From NCBI RefSeq assembly GCF_018446385.1, contig NC_055990.1, positions 22,129,558-22,193,557 of the forward strand: a DNA stretch of 64,000 nt, given 5' to 3'. Position numbers and translations under genes: made by a program. The DNA comes from Zingiber officinale. Taxonomy: Eukaryota > Streptophyta > Magnoliopsida > Zingiberales > Zingiberaceae. Numbering within the stretch: the stretch's first letter is position 1; the number at the start of each line of letters is the position of its first letter. Positions 47,321-56,679 of this stretch are shown one piece after another. A model generated the notes under the pieces. That model was not told where the DNA came from. It did not search any database and saw only the letters and a program-made list of their open reading frames with translations.

Positions 47321-47735
47321 GTCGAGCGACCAATCCTCATCAAATCGTCGAGCGGTGACGTTAAACCCAGGTCTCCACAGACGGTCGAGCGGCGACCTTA
47401 AACCCGAGTCTTCACCAAATCGTCAAGCGGCGACGTTAAACCCAAGTCTCCACCAACGGTCGAGCAGCGACCTTAAACTCGAGTCTTCACCAAATCGTCG
47501 ACGACGACGTTAAACCCAGGTCTCCACCGACGGTCGAGCGGTGACCTTAAACCCCGAGTCTTCACTAAATCGTCGAGCGGCGATGTTAAACCCAGGTTTC
47601 CACCGATGGTCGAGCGACGACTATAAACCCCATAGTCGAGCGGTGACTATAAACCCCAGAGTCGAGCAGTGACTATAAACCTCAGAGTCGAGCGGCGACT
47701 ATAAATCCTAGGGTCGAGCGACGACCTTAAACCCA
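47321..47735 (+). repeat. Minisatellite in the Gypsy-1 region downstream of pol
   Basis: Units of about 36-37 bp alternate between two forms, with GTCGAGCGGCGACGTTAAAC and GTCGAGCGGCGACCTTAAAC cores followed by CCAGGTCTCCACC or CCGAGTCTTCACC. From about 47600 they collapse to units of about 26 bp ending CTATAAACC. About 12-14 units in total. Tat-type elements often carry such tandem repeats between pol and the 3' LTR. Confidence 0.9.
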
Positions 47736-47936
47736 AGAAGTATGACCCTAACGAGTTTATCAATGATCGAAATACGAGTGTGACGCCCGCTCGGGACTAT
47801 ATAGTCAAATGCTAAGTGAAAAGACAAGCAAACATGTGAGGAAAAACTGCAAAAAGACTTCATTGATAAAAAACCAAACGCTGCCAAGCGGCAGACAAAC
47901 ATTTAAAACTCTTTCATAGAATCCCTCCTCACTCGA

Positions 47937-49611
47937 GATGGTTGAAGACGTCATCCGACATCGAATCGTTCAGCTGGGCCCGGTCGACGACACCATCAGT
48001 CAAGGAGTTGGAGAGATGCCCGTTCGCCTGCAGCTGGTTGAACGCCCAAGTTATGGCCAACTTGAAACTCTAGACTACCCGATGAACAATCTTGTTAGTA
48101 AATTTTTCCGAGTGGAGGTATTCTTGTTTCATGACCTCGAAGCGGTTCGGCTCGGCGTCTTGGTAAGTCTTTATGGCAGCGCGGGAGGCCTTTAGAGCAT
48201 CTTCAAAGGTCTTCACTTGCCCTCGAAGAGCAGCCTCCCCAGCCAAACAGCCGCCCTGTTCGGCGCGTAGAAGGTCCTTCGTTTCCTTGAGCTTCTCAGC
48301 TAAATTTCGAGCCTCCTAGTTCTTCAATTCTAGGTCAGCTACGGCTCAGTTCTTCCTAGTGGTAGCCTGCTCGATCTTCTTATCATAAGTTTTCACTTGA
48401 GTCTCGAGCTGGCCTAGCATAATGGTCTGGTCAGCGGATTTCTTCCGCTCGGCCTCCAAAAGCTTGTTGGTCTTGTTCAGATTGGCCTGTAGACTGGCGA
48501 TCGAAGGCTCCTGGGAGGAGGATGCACCGCTCGAGGATTTGAGCTTCTTCAGCTCATCCTTCATGAAGGCAAGACGTTGGCATATGACCACATTCTCCAC
48601 CTAGTACTACAAGTAACAAAAGGAACGCTAACGCCGATCGAAGGTAATTTATGAATTAATTTCTAAATCTAGATACATACCTCGGTGGACATCTCCAGAT
48701 GGCTGTTGGCGAGTGTCCCAGGAAGCATCATCGCCGCTCGCACCCAGGCCTCCTACCAAATGTGAGCAAGCCACCCGCGGATGAGGATTTGGTGTTCAGG
48801 AGAAGATGGTCGTGCACTCGGGTCGAGGAGATCTTCGGTCGGCAGGCGGAGGATCGCCGTTATGGAGCGCCGACCAGTCGGCGCTAATTGGGAAGAAATC
48901 ACGGGGCCAGAAGCTTGGGAGGTCAGGGCCAGAAGAATGTTGGATCGTAGAATCCTCTGTCGAGCTGAAGGAAGAGACGCGATTGGCAGGGCTACGATCG
49001 GTTCCAGCGGCAGATCGGCCAACAAGGGGGTCCGATCGGAAGACATGGCTTCCACTGTCTCTGGAGCGGCCGGAGAGGAAGTGCCTCCCTGCTCGGAAGC
49101 ACGAATTGCCGAAGTGGCCGAACGGGATGGGGTAATCGAGCGGTGTCTCTTGCGCCTGGAGAGGGGAACTCCATCACCAGAGGACCCCGAGCCTTCAACC
49201 CGGGCGGCAGGCTGCGTCTCAGAAGGGAGTGGGTCCCCCGTTGGGTCAATGTTTGGCGTCTGATCGGCGACGCCTTCTCTTGCAGTTTGTGTCTCCTCGC
49301 TCTTGCCCTCATGAGAGCCGACCGAGGTCAGGCCGAGGTTCACCATCTCTTGTGCCACTGCCACCTCTATATCGACGTTCTTTAGCTTCATCAGACTGGC
49401 TGCTCGAGCGCGCATCATGATGTCGGCTGCAAAAAAAAGGAAAGAATCAGTTAGATTCAAGAGAAGAAGGCCGAGAAATTTCATACCTAGGCTGCTCGGG
49501 AGCTTCGTCTGGATCAGACTCAGTCCGAACATACACATCACACCCTCCGGCAGCAGCTTGTGGATGTCAAATTTCTGGTCGACCAACAGGTTAGCCGCGT
49601 GAAGATAGTCC
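47937..49611 (-). pseudogene. Antisense spliced frame of Gypsy-1 (gypsy-type transposon protein), C-terminal part
   Basis: Minus-strand coding blocks separated by short introns. Block DYLHAANLLVDQKFDIHKLL..PSSL ends at an AG|GTATG donor near 49485. An acceptor TTTTTTGCAG at about 49428 leads to ADIMMRARAASLMKLKNVDIE and a Ser/Pro/Arg-rich region. A second intron, about 48683 to 48603, leads to a coiled coil (MKDELKKLKSSSGASSSQEP and onward) that ends at 47937. A few in-frame stops (for example near 48345 and 48320) show decay. Proteins of this kind, annotated as putative gypsy-type transposon, lie antisense downstream of pol in Tat relatives such as Grande. Function unknown. Confidence 0.72.
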
Positions 49612-50891
49612 TGTTGGATCGTGATGCACATGAGAGGGGGGTGAATCACGTGATTTTGAAAAACACTTCTTTTAGATTTATAAAACACGAGTGTACGCAG
49701 CGGAAAGTAAATACGAAAAGCAACACCAAAAATAACACAGGCGGTTTTTACTTAGTTCGGAGCCTTTGACGACTCCTACTCCAAGGCCCAGGTCCCGCGG
49801 ACCTATCGATGGACAATTCACAAAAAACCTCTTCCGGTACCCCGGAAAAGAGAATCGACTACAATAAGAATGAAGTCAAGTGCAACACACTGCACTTGCC
49901 TTTTATAATAATTAAGTACAATAAAGGAAATTTTACCAACACTTTTAAGGATCAAAAGATGAAGCACTTCGTGTTGATGTCTGTCTGCCGGGCGCGATCG
50001 GAACTCCTCGGAGCAGTCGTCGAGCGCAGCAGCTTCGTAGCAGGAGCCCAGAGCAGTCGAAAAGTCGTTTGGATATGTTGAAGCACGTATGAGGGTTCTT
50101 TTTATATTTTTGAAGCTTGCTCAACCCCTTCTTTTATAGCCCTTTGGAGGAGTCTCCAAAGCTTATCAGATCCCAAAAATTCGGATCAGATGAGGAGAGT
50201 TCGAATCTGGTTGATCCCAGGCGCGCCCAACTACTTGTTTGACACAGTAATCTTCCGAGGGCCATAACTTTTGACTCCGAACTCAGAATCAAGCTCTATC
50301 AGTTGCTACGCGCGCAGAATTCGAAGCTCTACATTTGTATCTACAACATAGAGTTATAAAAAATATATGCATAAACAGTTGATATAGATTTATGATTTAG
50401 GTCCTGTCTTCCCGAGACCATAACCTAGTCAGGGTCTCAATTTAGGGATCCAAAATGGACCTAAGCTGGACCGATGCCTACTGTCCCTTAACTAGGGCAC
50501 GCCCTCATAATCACTCTCCTCCAGTGACTTACCTTACTTACCCGCCAGACGTCCGGTCAGCCCTTCAACCCGTCTGGACTTCTCGCCAGCTATCCGGTCA
50601 GCCCATCGACCTAGCTGGACTTCGTGCCAAGCGTTTGGTCAGCCCGTCGACCCGCTTGGACTTCGTGCCAAATGCCCGGTCAACCTGTTGACCTATTTGG
50701 AGTTCGTGCCAAGCGTCCGGTCAGCCCGTTGACTCGCTTGGACTTCGTGCCAGATATCCGGTCAGCCCGTCGATCTGTCTGGACTTCGCCTGCACACTCG
50801 ATCATAGTGTTAGACAACGACAAACCTAACTTAACCTGATTTGTCATTCATCAAAACCTGAGTTAGACCGTTAGTGCTAACCACACCAATA
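49612..50891 (-). repeat. 3' LTR of Copia-C
   Basis: 1280 bp, closely matching 60618-61894. Contains five to six tandem units of about 38-40 bp with TCCGGTCAGCCCGTCGACC and TTGGACTTCGTGCCAA cores (about 50545-50790). Confidence 0.93.
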
Positions 50892-51784
50892 ATCTCCCCC
50901 TTTTTGATGGAATGACAACCTGATTAAGTTATTGAAAAAAATGCAAGTAAGACAAGCATTTATAACGTTTAAGTTAGATTTTAAATTTGATGTTTTGTTC
51001 TACTAACTTAACCACCTATCCCTCCCCCTTTGGCATTCATCAAACATGAACATAGAAAGAACATGCAAAAATGAAAGAATACAGCCAATGTAAACATTGT
51101 ACAAAATAAGGTCAGGTTGACTTGGGGGAGTGTAAACTTTAAAACATAGTCAATTTAACTTTTATTTCTTAGCGTTTGTAAAACGACTAAGTTTTGAAAG
51201 ATAGCTGATTTAGCAACATAACTTAGTATTGATTTTGTCGATTTAGTTTTCACAAGATAATTTTTGCAATATAACCTTTAATTTTTCAAGTATAAGTTTA
51301 AAGTTAATCAAGTTTTAAAATTTCAAACTTTAAAAACATAAATGTATAAGTTCCAAATCTCAAGATCAAGTTTTAAATTCTCAAAAAAACTTTTCAAACA
51401 TAGGTTTTCAAAACCAAAATTTCAAAACTAAGTTTGAAAAATTTACTTTTCAAAACTAATTAAAGCTTATTTTTCTAGTCTAAGGTTGCAAAAGATTCTA
51501 TTTTCAAAACCTTAGTTTATAAAATCTAATTTAAAAGCTTAGTTTTATACAAGCTAGTTTAAAGAAATAGATTTTATCAAATTAGATTTTCAACGATCAG
51601 AAATTTTTTTTAAGAAAAGACATTACTTTTAAAGCGGAGAAAATAGTTTTGGTACTTAGTATGAAAATAAGTTGATTTAATCCTCCCCCTAAACTTGACA
51701 CTATTAAAATAAAGCATTTGGACATATTTGCTAAGAATATTTAATATAAGATTTTCAAAGTAATTTTTTTTAATAAATTGAGGT
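50892..51784 (-). other. Copia-C internal 3' part
   Basis: AT-rich, no open frame; short repeated TTTTCAAAACTAAG-like blocks. Begins with the polypurine tract beside the LTR and ends where Gypsy-2 sequence begins at about 51785. Confidence 0.6.
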
Positions 51785-54162
51785 AGAGCCGGTCGGATCA
51801 ACGCGTCTCCAATGAGCGTGAACCGACCGACTCTCCTCCTTAATTGCTGGGCTGCTTCCCGATCGGATGGTGTTGCCCCCGATCGAAGAAACTCCATGAT
51901 GGCTGTCCTCCAGTCGCTCGGAAACTCGAGGCCCTCCATCCGGTCGACGTGCGCCACCAAAGATACTTGTTCAATTGGCTGCTGGATGACGACCGACGTT
52001 ATTGAACTTGCGAGTTTGGCTAACTCATCTGCCGCCTGATTTTCCGCTCGGGGTATCTTCTGGATAATGACTTCTCTGAAATTGACCTTGAGCTTTTCGA
52101 AGGCTTCAGCGTAGAGTTTGAGCCGAGCGTTGTTAATCTCAAAAGTGTCAGAGAGCTGCTGAGCGACCAACTGAGAATCTGAATGCAGCGTAACCCGTCC
52201 GGCCCCCACATGTCGGGCGGCCTGTAAGCCGGCTATAAGGGCCTCAGACTCCGCTTCGTTGTTTGTGGCTCTGTAATCCAGCCGAACGGACAGATGCATT
52301 CGTTCTTCTCATGGAGAGAGCAATAATACCCCAATTCCGCTTCCAAGCCGAGTAGATGATCCATCCACAAATATTTTCCACATGGCTTCGGGCTCTGGCT
52401 TTTGTACTTCGGTGACAAAATCTGCTAAGGACTGTGCCTTTATCGTCGAGCGGGGTTGGTACTGAATATCAAACTCGGTCAACTCCGTGGTCCATTTAAT
52501 GAGCCGTCCGGACGCTTCTGGATTCAACAGCACTCTCCCCAATGGGCTATTTGTCCGGACGATGATAGTATGGGCCAAGAAATAGGGACGGAGGCGCCGA
52601 GCGGCGAGGACCAAAGCAAAAGCCAGCTTCTCGAGCCCGGTGTAGCGAGATTCTGCGTCCTTTAAAATATGACTTAAGAAATTCACGGGTTCTTCTCCGC
52701 TCGCCCTCACTAACGCCGAGCCTACTGCTTGCTCAGTTGAAGATAAGTAAATACAGAGCGGCTACCCCACAGCTGGCTTGGCTAGTACAGGCAGAGAGTT
52801 CAGATATGCCTTCAGTTCTTCTAACGCCCGATCGCACTCTTCATCCCAATGAAATTTGGTAGCCTTGCGCAAGATTTTGAAAAACGGGAGACTCCGGTCG
52901 GCGGTCTTCGAAATGAATCTAGACAATGCTGTTATTCGACCGGTCAAACGCTGTACTTTCCTTAAATTTCTTGGGGGCGGCATGTCTTGTAATGCCTTCA
53001 CCTTGCTGGGATTTGCCTCGATGCCCCGCTCGGTCACTATGTAACCCAAGAAACGCCCGCCTTTTGCTCTAAACAGACACTTCTGCGGGTTCAGCTTAAC
53101 TCCATACTTCCTCAGCGTTCGGAAAGTCTCCTCCATGTCTTTAAAGAGATCGGCCGCTTGGACGGACTTGATGAGAATATCATCCACGTATACTTTCAAA
53201 TTTCGTCCGATCTGCTCCCTGAACACTTTGTTCATCAAGCATTGGTAAGTTGCTCCCGCGTTCTTCAGTCCGAATGGCATCACATTGTAGCAGTACGTGC
53301 CGTCGGCTGTAATGAAGCTAACTTTCTCTTGATCTTCTCGGGCGAGCGGTACTTGATAGTATCCTTGATAGGCGTCGAGCATGCATATCAACTCACAGCC
53401 GGCTGTGGAGTCCACCAGTTGATCGATCCGGGGTAAAGGATAAAAATCTTTTGGGCATGCTTTGTTGAGATCCCGGAAATCGATGCAAACTCTCCACTTG
53501 TTGCCCGGCTTGGAGACTAGTACTATGTTCGCCAGCCAGCTCGGGGACTGAACTTCGCGTATGTGGCCGGCCTACAGAAGCTTCTCAACCTCCACTCGGA
53601 TAATGGTATTTTGCTCGGCGCTGAAATCCCTCTTCCTTTGCTTCACTGGCCGAGCGTCCGGTCGGACGTGGAGCTTGTGCTGCGCTATACTTGGGGAAAT
53701 TCCGGGCAGCTCATGCGTTGACCACACGAAGACATCACAGTTTCTCTGGAGACATTTGATTATTTCCTCTTTCTGGCTCACCTCCAGATCGGTCGCAATG
53801 AATGTGGTGGCCTCCGATCGGGTTGGGTGAATATGCACTTCCTCTTTTTCTTCATACACCAAAGAGGGTGGTTTTTCGGTTATGGCGTTTACCTCGATCC
53901 GAGGCGCCTTCCGAGCAGAATTGGATTCAGCTCAGACCATCTCGACGTAGCATCGCCGAGCCGCCAGTTGGTCTCCTCGCACTTCTCCTACTTTATCCTC
54001 CACCGGGAACTTGATTTTCTGGTGGAAGGTGGATACAGCCGCTCGGAACTCGCTGAGCGCTGGTCGCCCCAGGATAACGTTGTATGCTGAGGGAGAGTCG
54101 ACCACGACGAAGTTTGCAGTCCGCGTCCTTCTGAGCGGCTCCTCTCCCAGCAAAATAGCCAG
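51785..54162 (-). pseudogene. Gypsy-2 pol: protease end, RT, RNase H, second RNase H (no integrase)
   Basis: Same frame as gag all the way, broken only by stop codons at about 54163, 53932, 53572, 52762 and 52309; no frameshift was needed. RT: WRVCIDFRDLNKACPKDFYP, DGTYCYNVMPFGLKNAGATY, VYVDDILIKS. RNase H: LSSTEQAVGSALV, FDIQYQPRSTIKAQSLADF. Second RNase H: RATNNEAESEALIAGLQAA, HSDSQLVAQQL, AENQAADELAKLASS. Two TAG stops replace GAG codons seen in Gypsy-1. The frame ends near RRVGRFTLIGDAL, where similarity to Gypsy-1 is lost. Confidence 0.88.
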
Positions 54163-55848
54163 TCAGACCTGTCCGACCGGCAGAACTTCATTGCCCGTAA
54201 ACCCGTAGTGGGGGGTTGTCATGGGCAGCAGCTCGGCTCGATCAATTTGTAGTTGGTCGAAGGCCTTTTTGAATATAATATTGACCGAGCTTCCTGTATC
54301 AATGAAAACGCGGTGAATAGTGTAGTTGGCTATTACCGCTTTGATGAGGAGAGTGTCGTCATGTGGTACTTCGACTCCCTCCAAGTCCCTGGGCCCGAAA
54401 CTGATTTCGGGGTCGTTCGCCCATTCTTGGCTGCAGCCGACTGCATGGATCTGTAGCTGTTTGACGCTCGCCTTCCTTGCTCTGTTAGAGTCGCCTGCAG
54501 TCGGCCCGCCAGCAATAATGTTGATCTCCCCTCGGGAAGTGTTGTTTCTATTTTCTTCTTCCCGAGCAGATGGCCTAGGCTGCTCCCTAGACCTCCGGGG
54601 GTTGTCCTCACGCCTCGGAGTATGATGCCGCTCGGGAGTCTGTCCTTGCCGCCTGTCGGATATCATCCGATCGGCTTCACGAGGGCGCTGTCGTCTGTCG
54701 GATAAGGGCGATCGACGGTGGCCACCTCGGGGCACGGGGTGGGCAATCAGGGGAAGGCTCCGGTAGTCTCTTGTATTATGAGTGTCTGTCCGGTGAAATG
54801 AGTAAAACATTGGGGTCCATACCTTCTTTTTAGGCTTGGGCCGCTCGGCAGACACTTCTTGAATGGCGTGGGATCTTGCATGTTGCTGGGGGCGAGCTGC
54901 TTCAGTTCGCGGTCCTCTAGGTGGCTGATGAGCAGTGTGCGGCTTCCGCTCGGCGGGGGGCGCCCGCTCGGTCGGTGTTTCCTTCCTTCGGGCCGCTTGG
55001 GCTTCCTCCACATTGATGTATTCATTGGCCCGGTGTAGCATATGATCGTAGTCTCGGGGCGGCTTCTGGGTGAGCGAGCGGAAGAAGTCCCCGTCCACGA
55101 GGCCTTGCGTAAATGCATTCATCATTGTTTCGGAGGTGGTCGTTGGAATGTCCATGGCCACCCGGTTGAATCGCTGGATATAAGCTCTGAGCGGCTCTTT
55201 GGGCTCTTGCTTGATGGCGAATAGGTTGACGCTAGTCTTTTGGTAGCGCCGACTGCTTGCAAAATGGTGGAGGAAGGCCGTGCGGAAGTCTTTGAAATTT
55301 GTGATGGATCCGTCCGGCAGCCTCCGAAACCACCATTGAGCCGATCCCGAGAGTGTGGTAAGGAAAACCCGACACTTCACTCCATCTGTGTATTGATGAA
55401 GGGTAGCTGTGTTGTCGAACTTACCCAAATGATCGTCCGGGTCGGTGGTTCCATTGTATTCACCGATCGCCGGAGGCACATAGTGCTTTGGCAGAGGGTC
55501 CCACATGATGGCCTCTGAGAATTGACGGTTGACCCGCTCGGGGGAGGCGTCCGCTGGGGGGGCCTTGCCTTTCCTGTTGTCTCGTATTGACACTTCATCT
55601 GACGAAGATCCTCGGTCACGATTCACTGCTGCGGCTTCAGGAGGCGTGCGGAATAAGACCCGATGAAATGGAACCGTGGCATGAGGTGCTTCCGCTCGAC
55701 CCTCGGATGCGGATGTTGCTTGCTGCTCAATCCGCTCGGCTTGTGACTTTTGTCTCTGTTCCACAAGCTTAGCTGCTCTTGTCTCGATCAAAGCGTCAAG
55801 CTCCTCTGTGGAGAGCATCATCGAGTGCGGTCGTCCAGCCTCGTCCAT
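54163..55848 (-). CDS. Gypsy-2 gag-protease, intact open frame of 561 aa
   Basis: Opens with MDEAGRPHSMMLSTEELD. Capsid region DDHLGKFDNTATLHQYTDG, FLHHFASSRRYQKTSVNLF, then EPLRAYIQRFNRVAMDIP (retrotransposon gag fold). A basic Arg-rich region surrounds the zinc-knuckle-like FYSFHRTDTHNTRDY, where two expected Cys are Tyr. Protease active site IDTGSSVNIIF is near the end; a TGA then interrupts the polyprotein. It is the longest intact frame in the nest. Confidence 0.85.
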   Translation of the reverse strand: MDEAGRPHSMMLSTEELDALIETRAAKLVEQRQKSQAERIEQQATSASEGRAEAPHATVPFHRVLFRTPPEAAAVNRDRGSSSDEVSIRDNRKGKAPPADASPERVNRQFSEAIMWDPLPKHYVPPAIGEYNGTTDPDDHLGKFDNTATLHQYTDGVKCRVFLTTLSGSAQWWFRRLPDGSITNFKDFRTAFLHHFASSRRYQKTSVNLFAIKQEPKEPLRAYIQRFNRVAMDIPTTTSETMMNAFTQGLVDGDFFRSLTQKPPRDYDHMLHRANEYINVEEAQAARRKETPTERAPPAERKPHTAHQPPRGPRTEAARPQQHARSHAIQEVSAERPKPKKKVWTPMFYSFHRTDTHNTRDYRSLPLIAHPVPRGGHRRSPLSDRRQRPREADRMISDRRQGQTPERHHTPRREDNPRRSREQPRPSAREEENRNNTSRGEINIIAGGPTAGDSNRARKASVKQLQIHAVGCSQEWANDPEISFGPRDLEGVEVPHDDTLLIKAVIANYTIHRVFIDTGSSVNIIFKKAFDQLQIDRAELLPMTTPHYGFTGNEVLPVGQV

Positions 55849-55872
55849 TGCTTCCGATCGGATGCAGGAACG

Positions 55873-55891
55873 TTCCCACAGATGGCGCCAA
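55873..55891 (-). other. Primer binding site region of Gypsy-2
   Basis: On the minus strand TTGGCGCCATCTGTGGGAA, two to three bases inside the LTR end, one base different from the Gypsy-1 site. Confidence 0.7.
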
Positions 55892-55893
55892 AT

Positions 55894-56679
55894 TGATCCT
55901 GTCCGAACAATGAATCAACGGACGCTGGGCACGTGGTGCTCTCCAAACTGCTGATGTAGATCTTCGACTGGTCGTGCGGACCTCCGACGAACCTGTAAGA
56001 AAATCGAGTCGGGAAGGGGTTCCCGGCGACGACCCTCCGACGCTCAAGTCAGGCAGGTGGACAACAAAGAGGTGGCTTCGAATATCAAAGAACGCGTACC
56101 TCAGGCGAAGTGTGAGGCCCTTTATATAGAGCTGTGAAGAGCCTCACACACACATACCGAGGTGAATACGTGTCCTCTGTCCATTCCTCAGTATGGGCTT
56201 GTCAGAAGAGCTTACCTGACACCATACTGCTACAGGCTGAGCACCTCCTTGATAGGACAGAATAGCCTTCCATTGTACGATTCTGCATATGGCCTGGTTG
56301 TTGAACATGCCTGTTGTCAGAGAATGTTCCTTTGTCCTTTTGTCTCTTCTCTTCCCACGCCGAACGTCCAGCCGCTCGGCAGTCCTATCATGTCCGACCG
56401 GACGCAGGCACTGGTCCGCTCGGGCTATTCCTGGTCATGTGCTCGGCTGAGACTATTTCTTCACTGCTGCTTTATGTCTTGGCCGAGCGGACCACCCGCT
56501 CGGCCTAGCGACCTTGTTCACCATGAGCATCGGAAACCTGCCTCCCCATCGGGTTATCTTTGATTCCGCTCGGACCAGTTCGACCCGATCGGCCGGCTGA
56601 CCCGACCCTTCTGACTCTTGACTCTTACATGTTGTTGACCCTTTGCCTATGAGGGCCCTATGACCTTATCGCTGGATCA
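55894..56679 (-). repeat. 5' LTR of Gypsy-2
   Basis: 786 bp with TGATCC..GGATCA ends. TATA box TATATAAA on the minus strand at about 56128-56121. CCGCTCGG motifs recur as in Gypsy-1. The U3 part has diverged much more from Gypsy-1 than the coding part has. Confidence 0.8.

Larger units (their letters stand above)
51785..56679 (-). mobile_element. Gypsy-2: Tat-type element of the same family as Gypsy-1, 3' truncated, nested in Copia-C
   Basis: The 5' LTR is 56679-55894 (TGATCC..GGATCA). The gag-pol frame runs from 55848 to about 51785 and then breaks off before integrase. No 3' LTR is present. Sequence is closely related to Gypsy-1, but better preserved. The right border TGATCCAGCG is precise; the left border is an abrupt break into AT-rich Copia-C DNA without a visible duplication. 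Confidence 0.88.

Noticed and set aside
47169-47513. Frame with repeated Ser/Arg/Pro units
   Set aside because: Produced by the minisatellite downstream of Gypsy-1 pol; the units are not kept in frame along the array.
48781-49385. Plus-strand frames of 80-160 aa opposite the Gypsy-1 antisense frame
   Set aside because: Arg/Gly-rich complements of the Ser/Arg-rich minus-strand coding block; the minus strand has splice sites and continuity.
52456-53436. Plus-strand frames opposite Gypsy-2 pol
   Set aside because: Shadows of the RT and RNase H frame, which carries all the conserved motifs on the minus strand.
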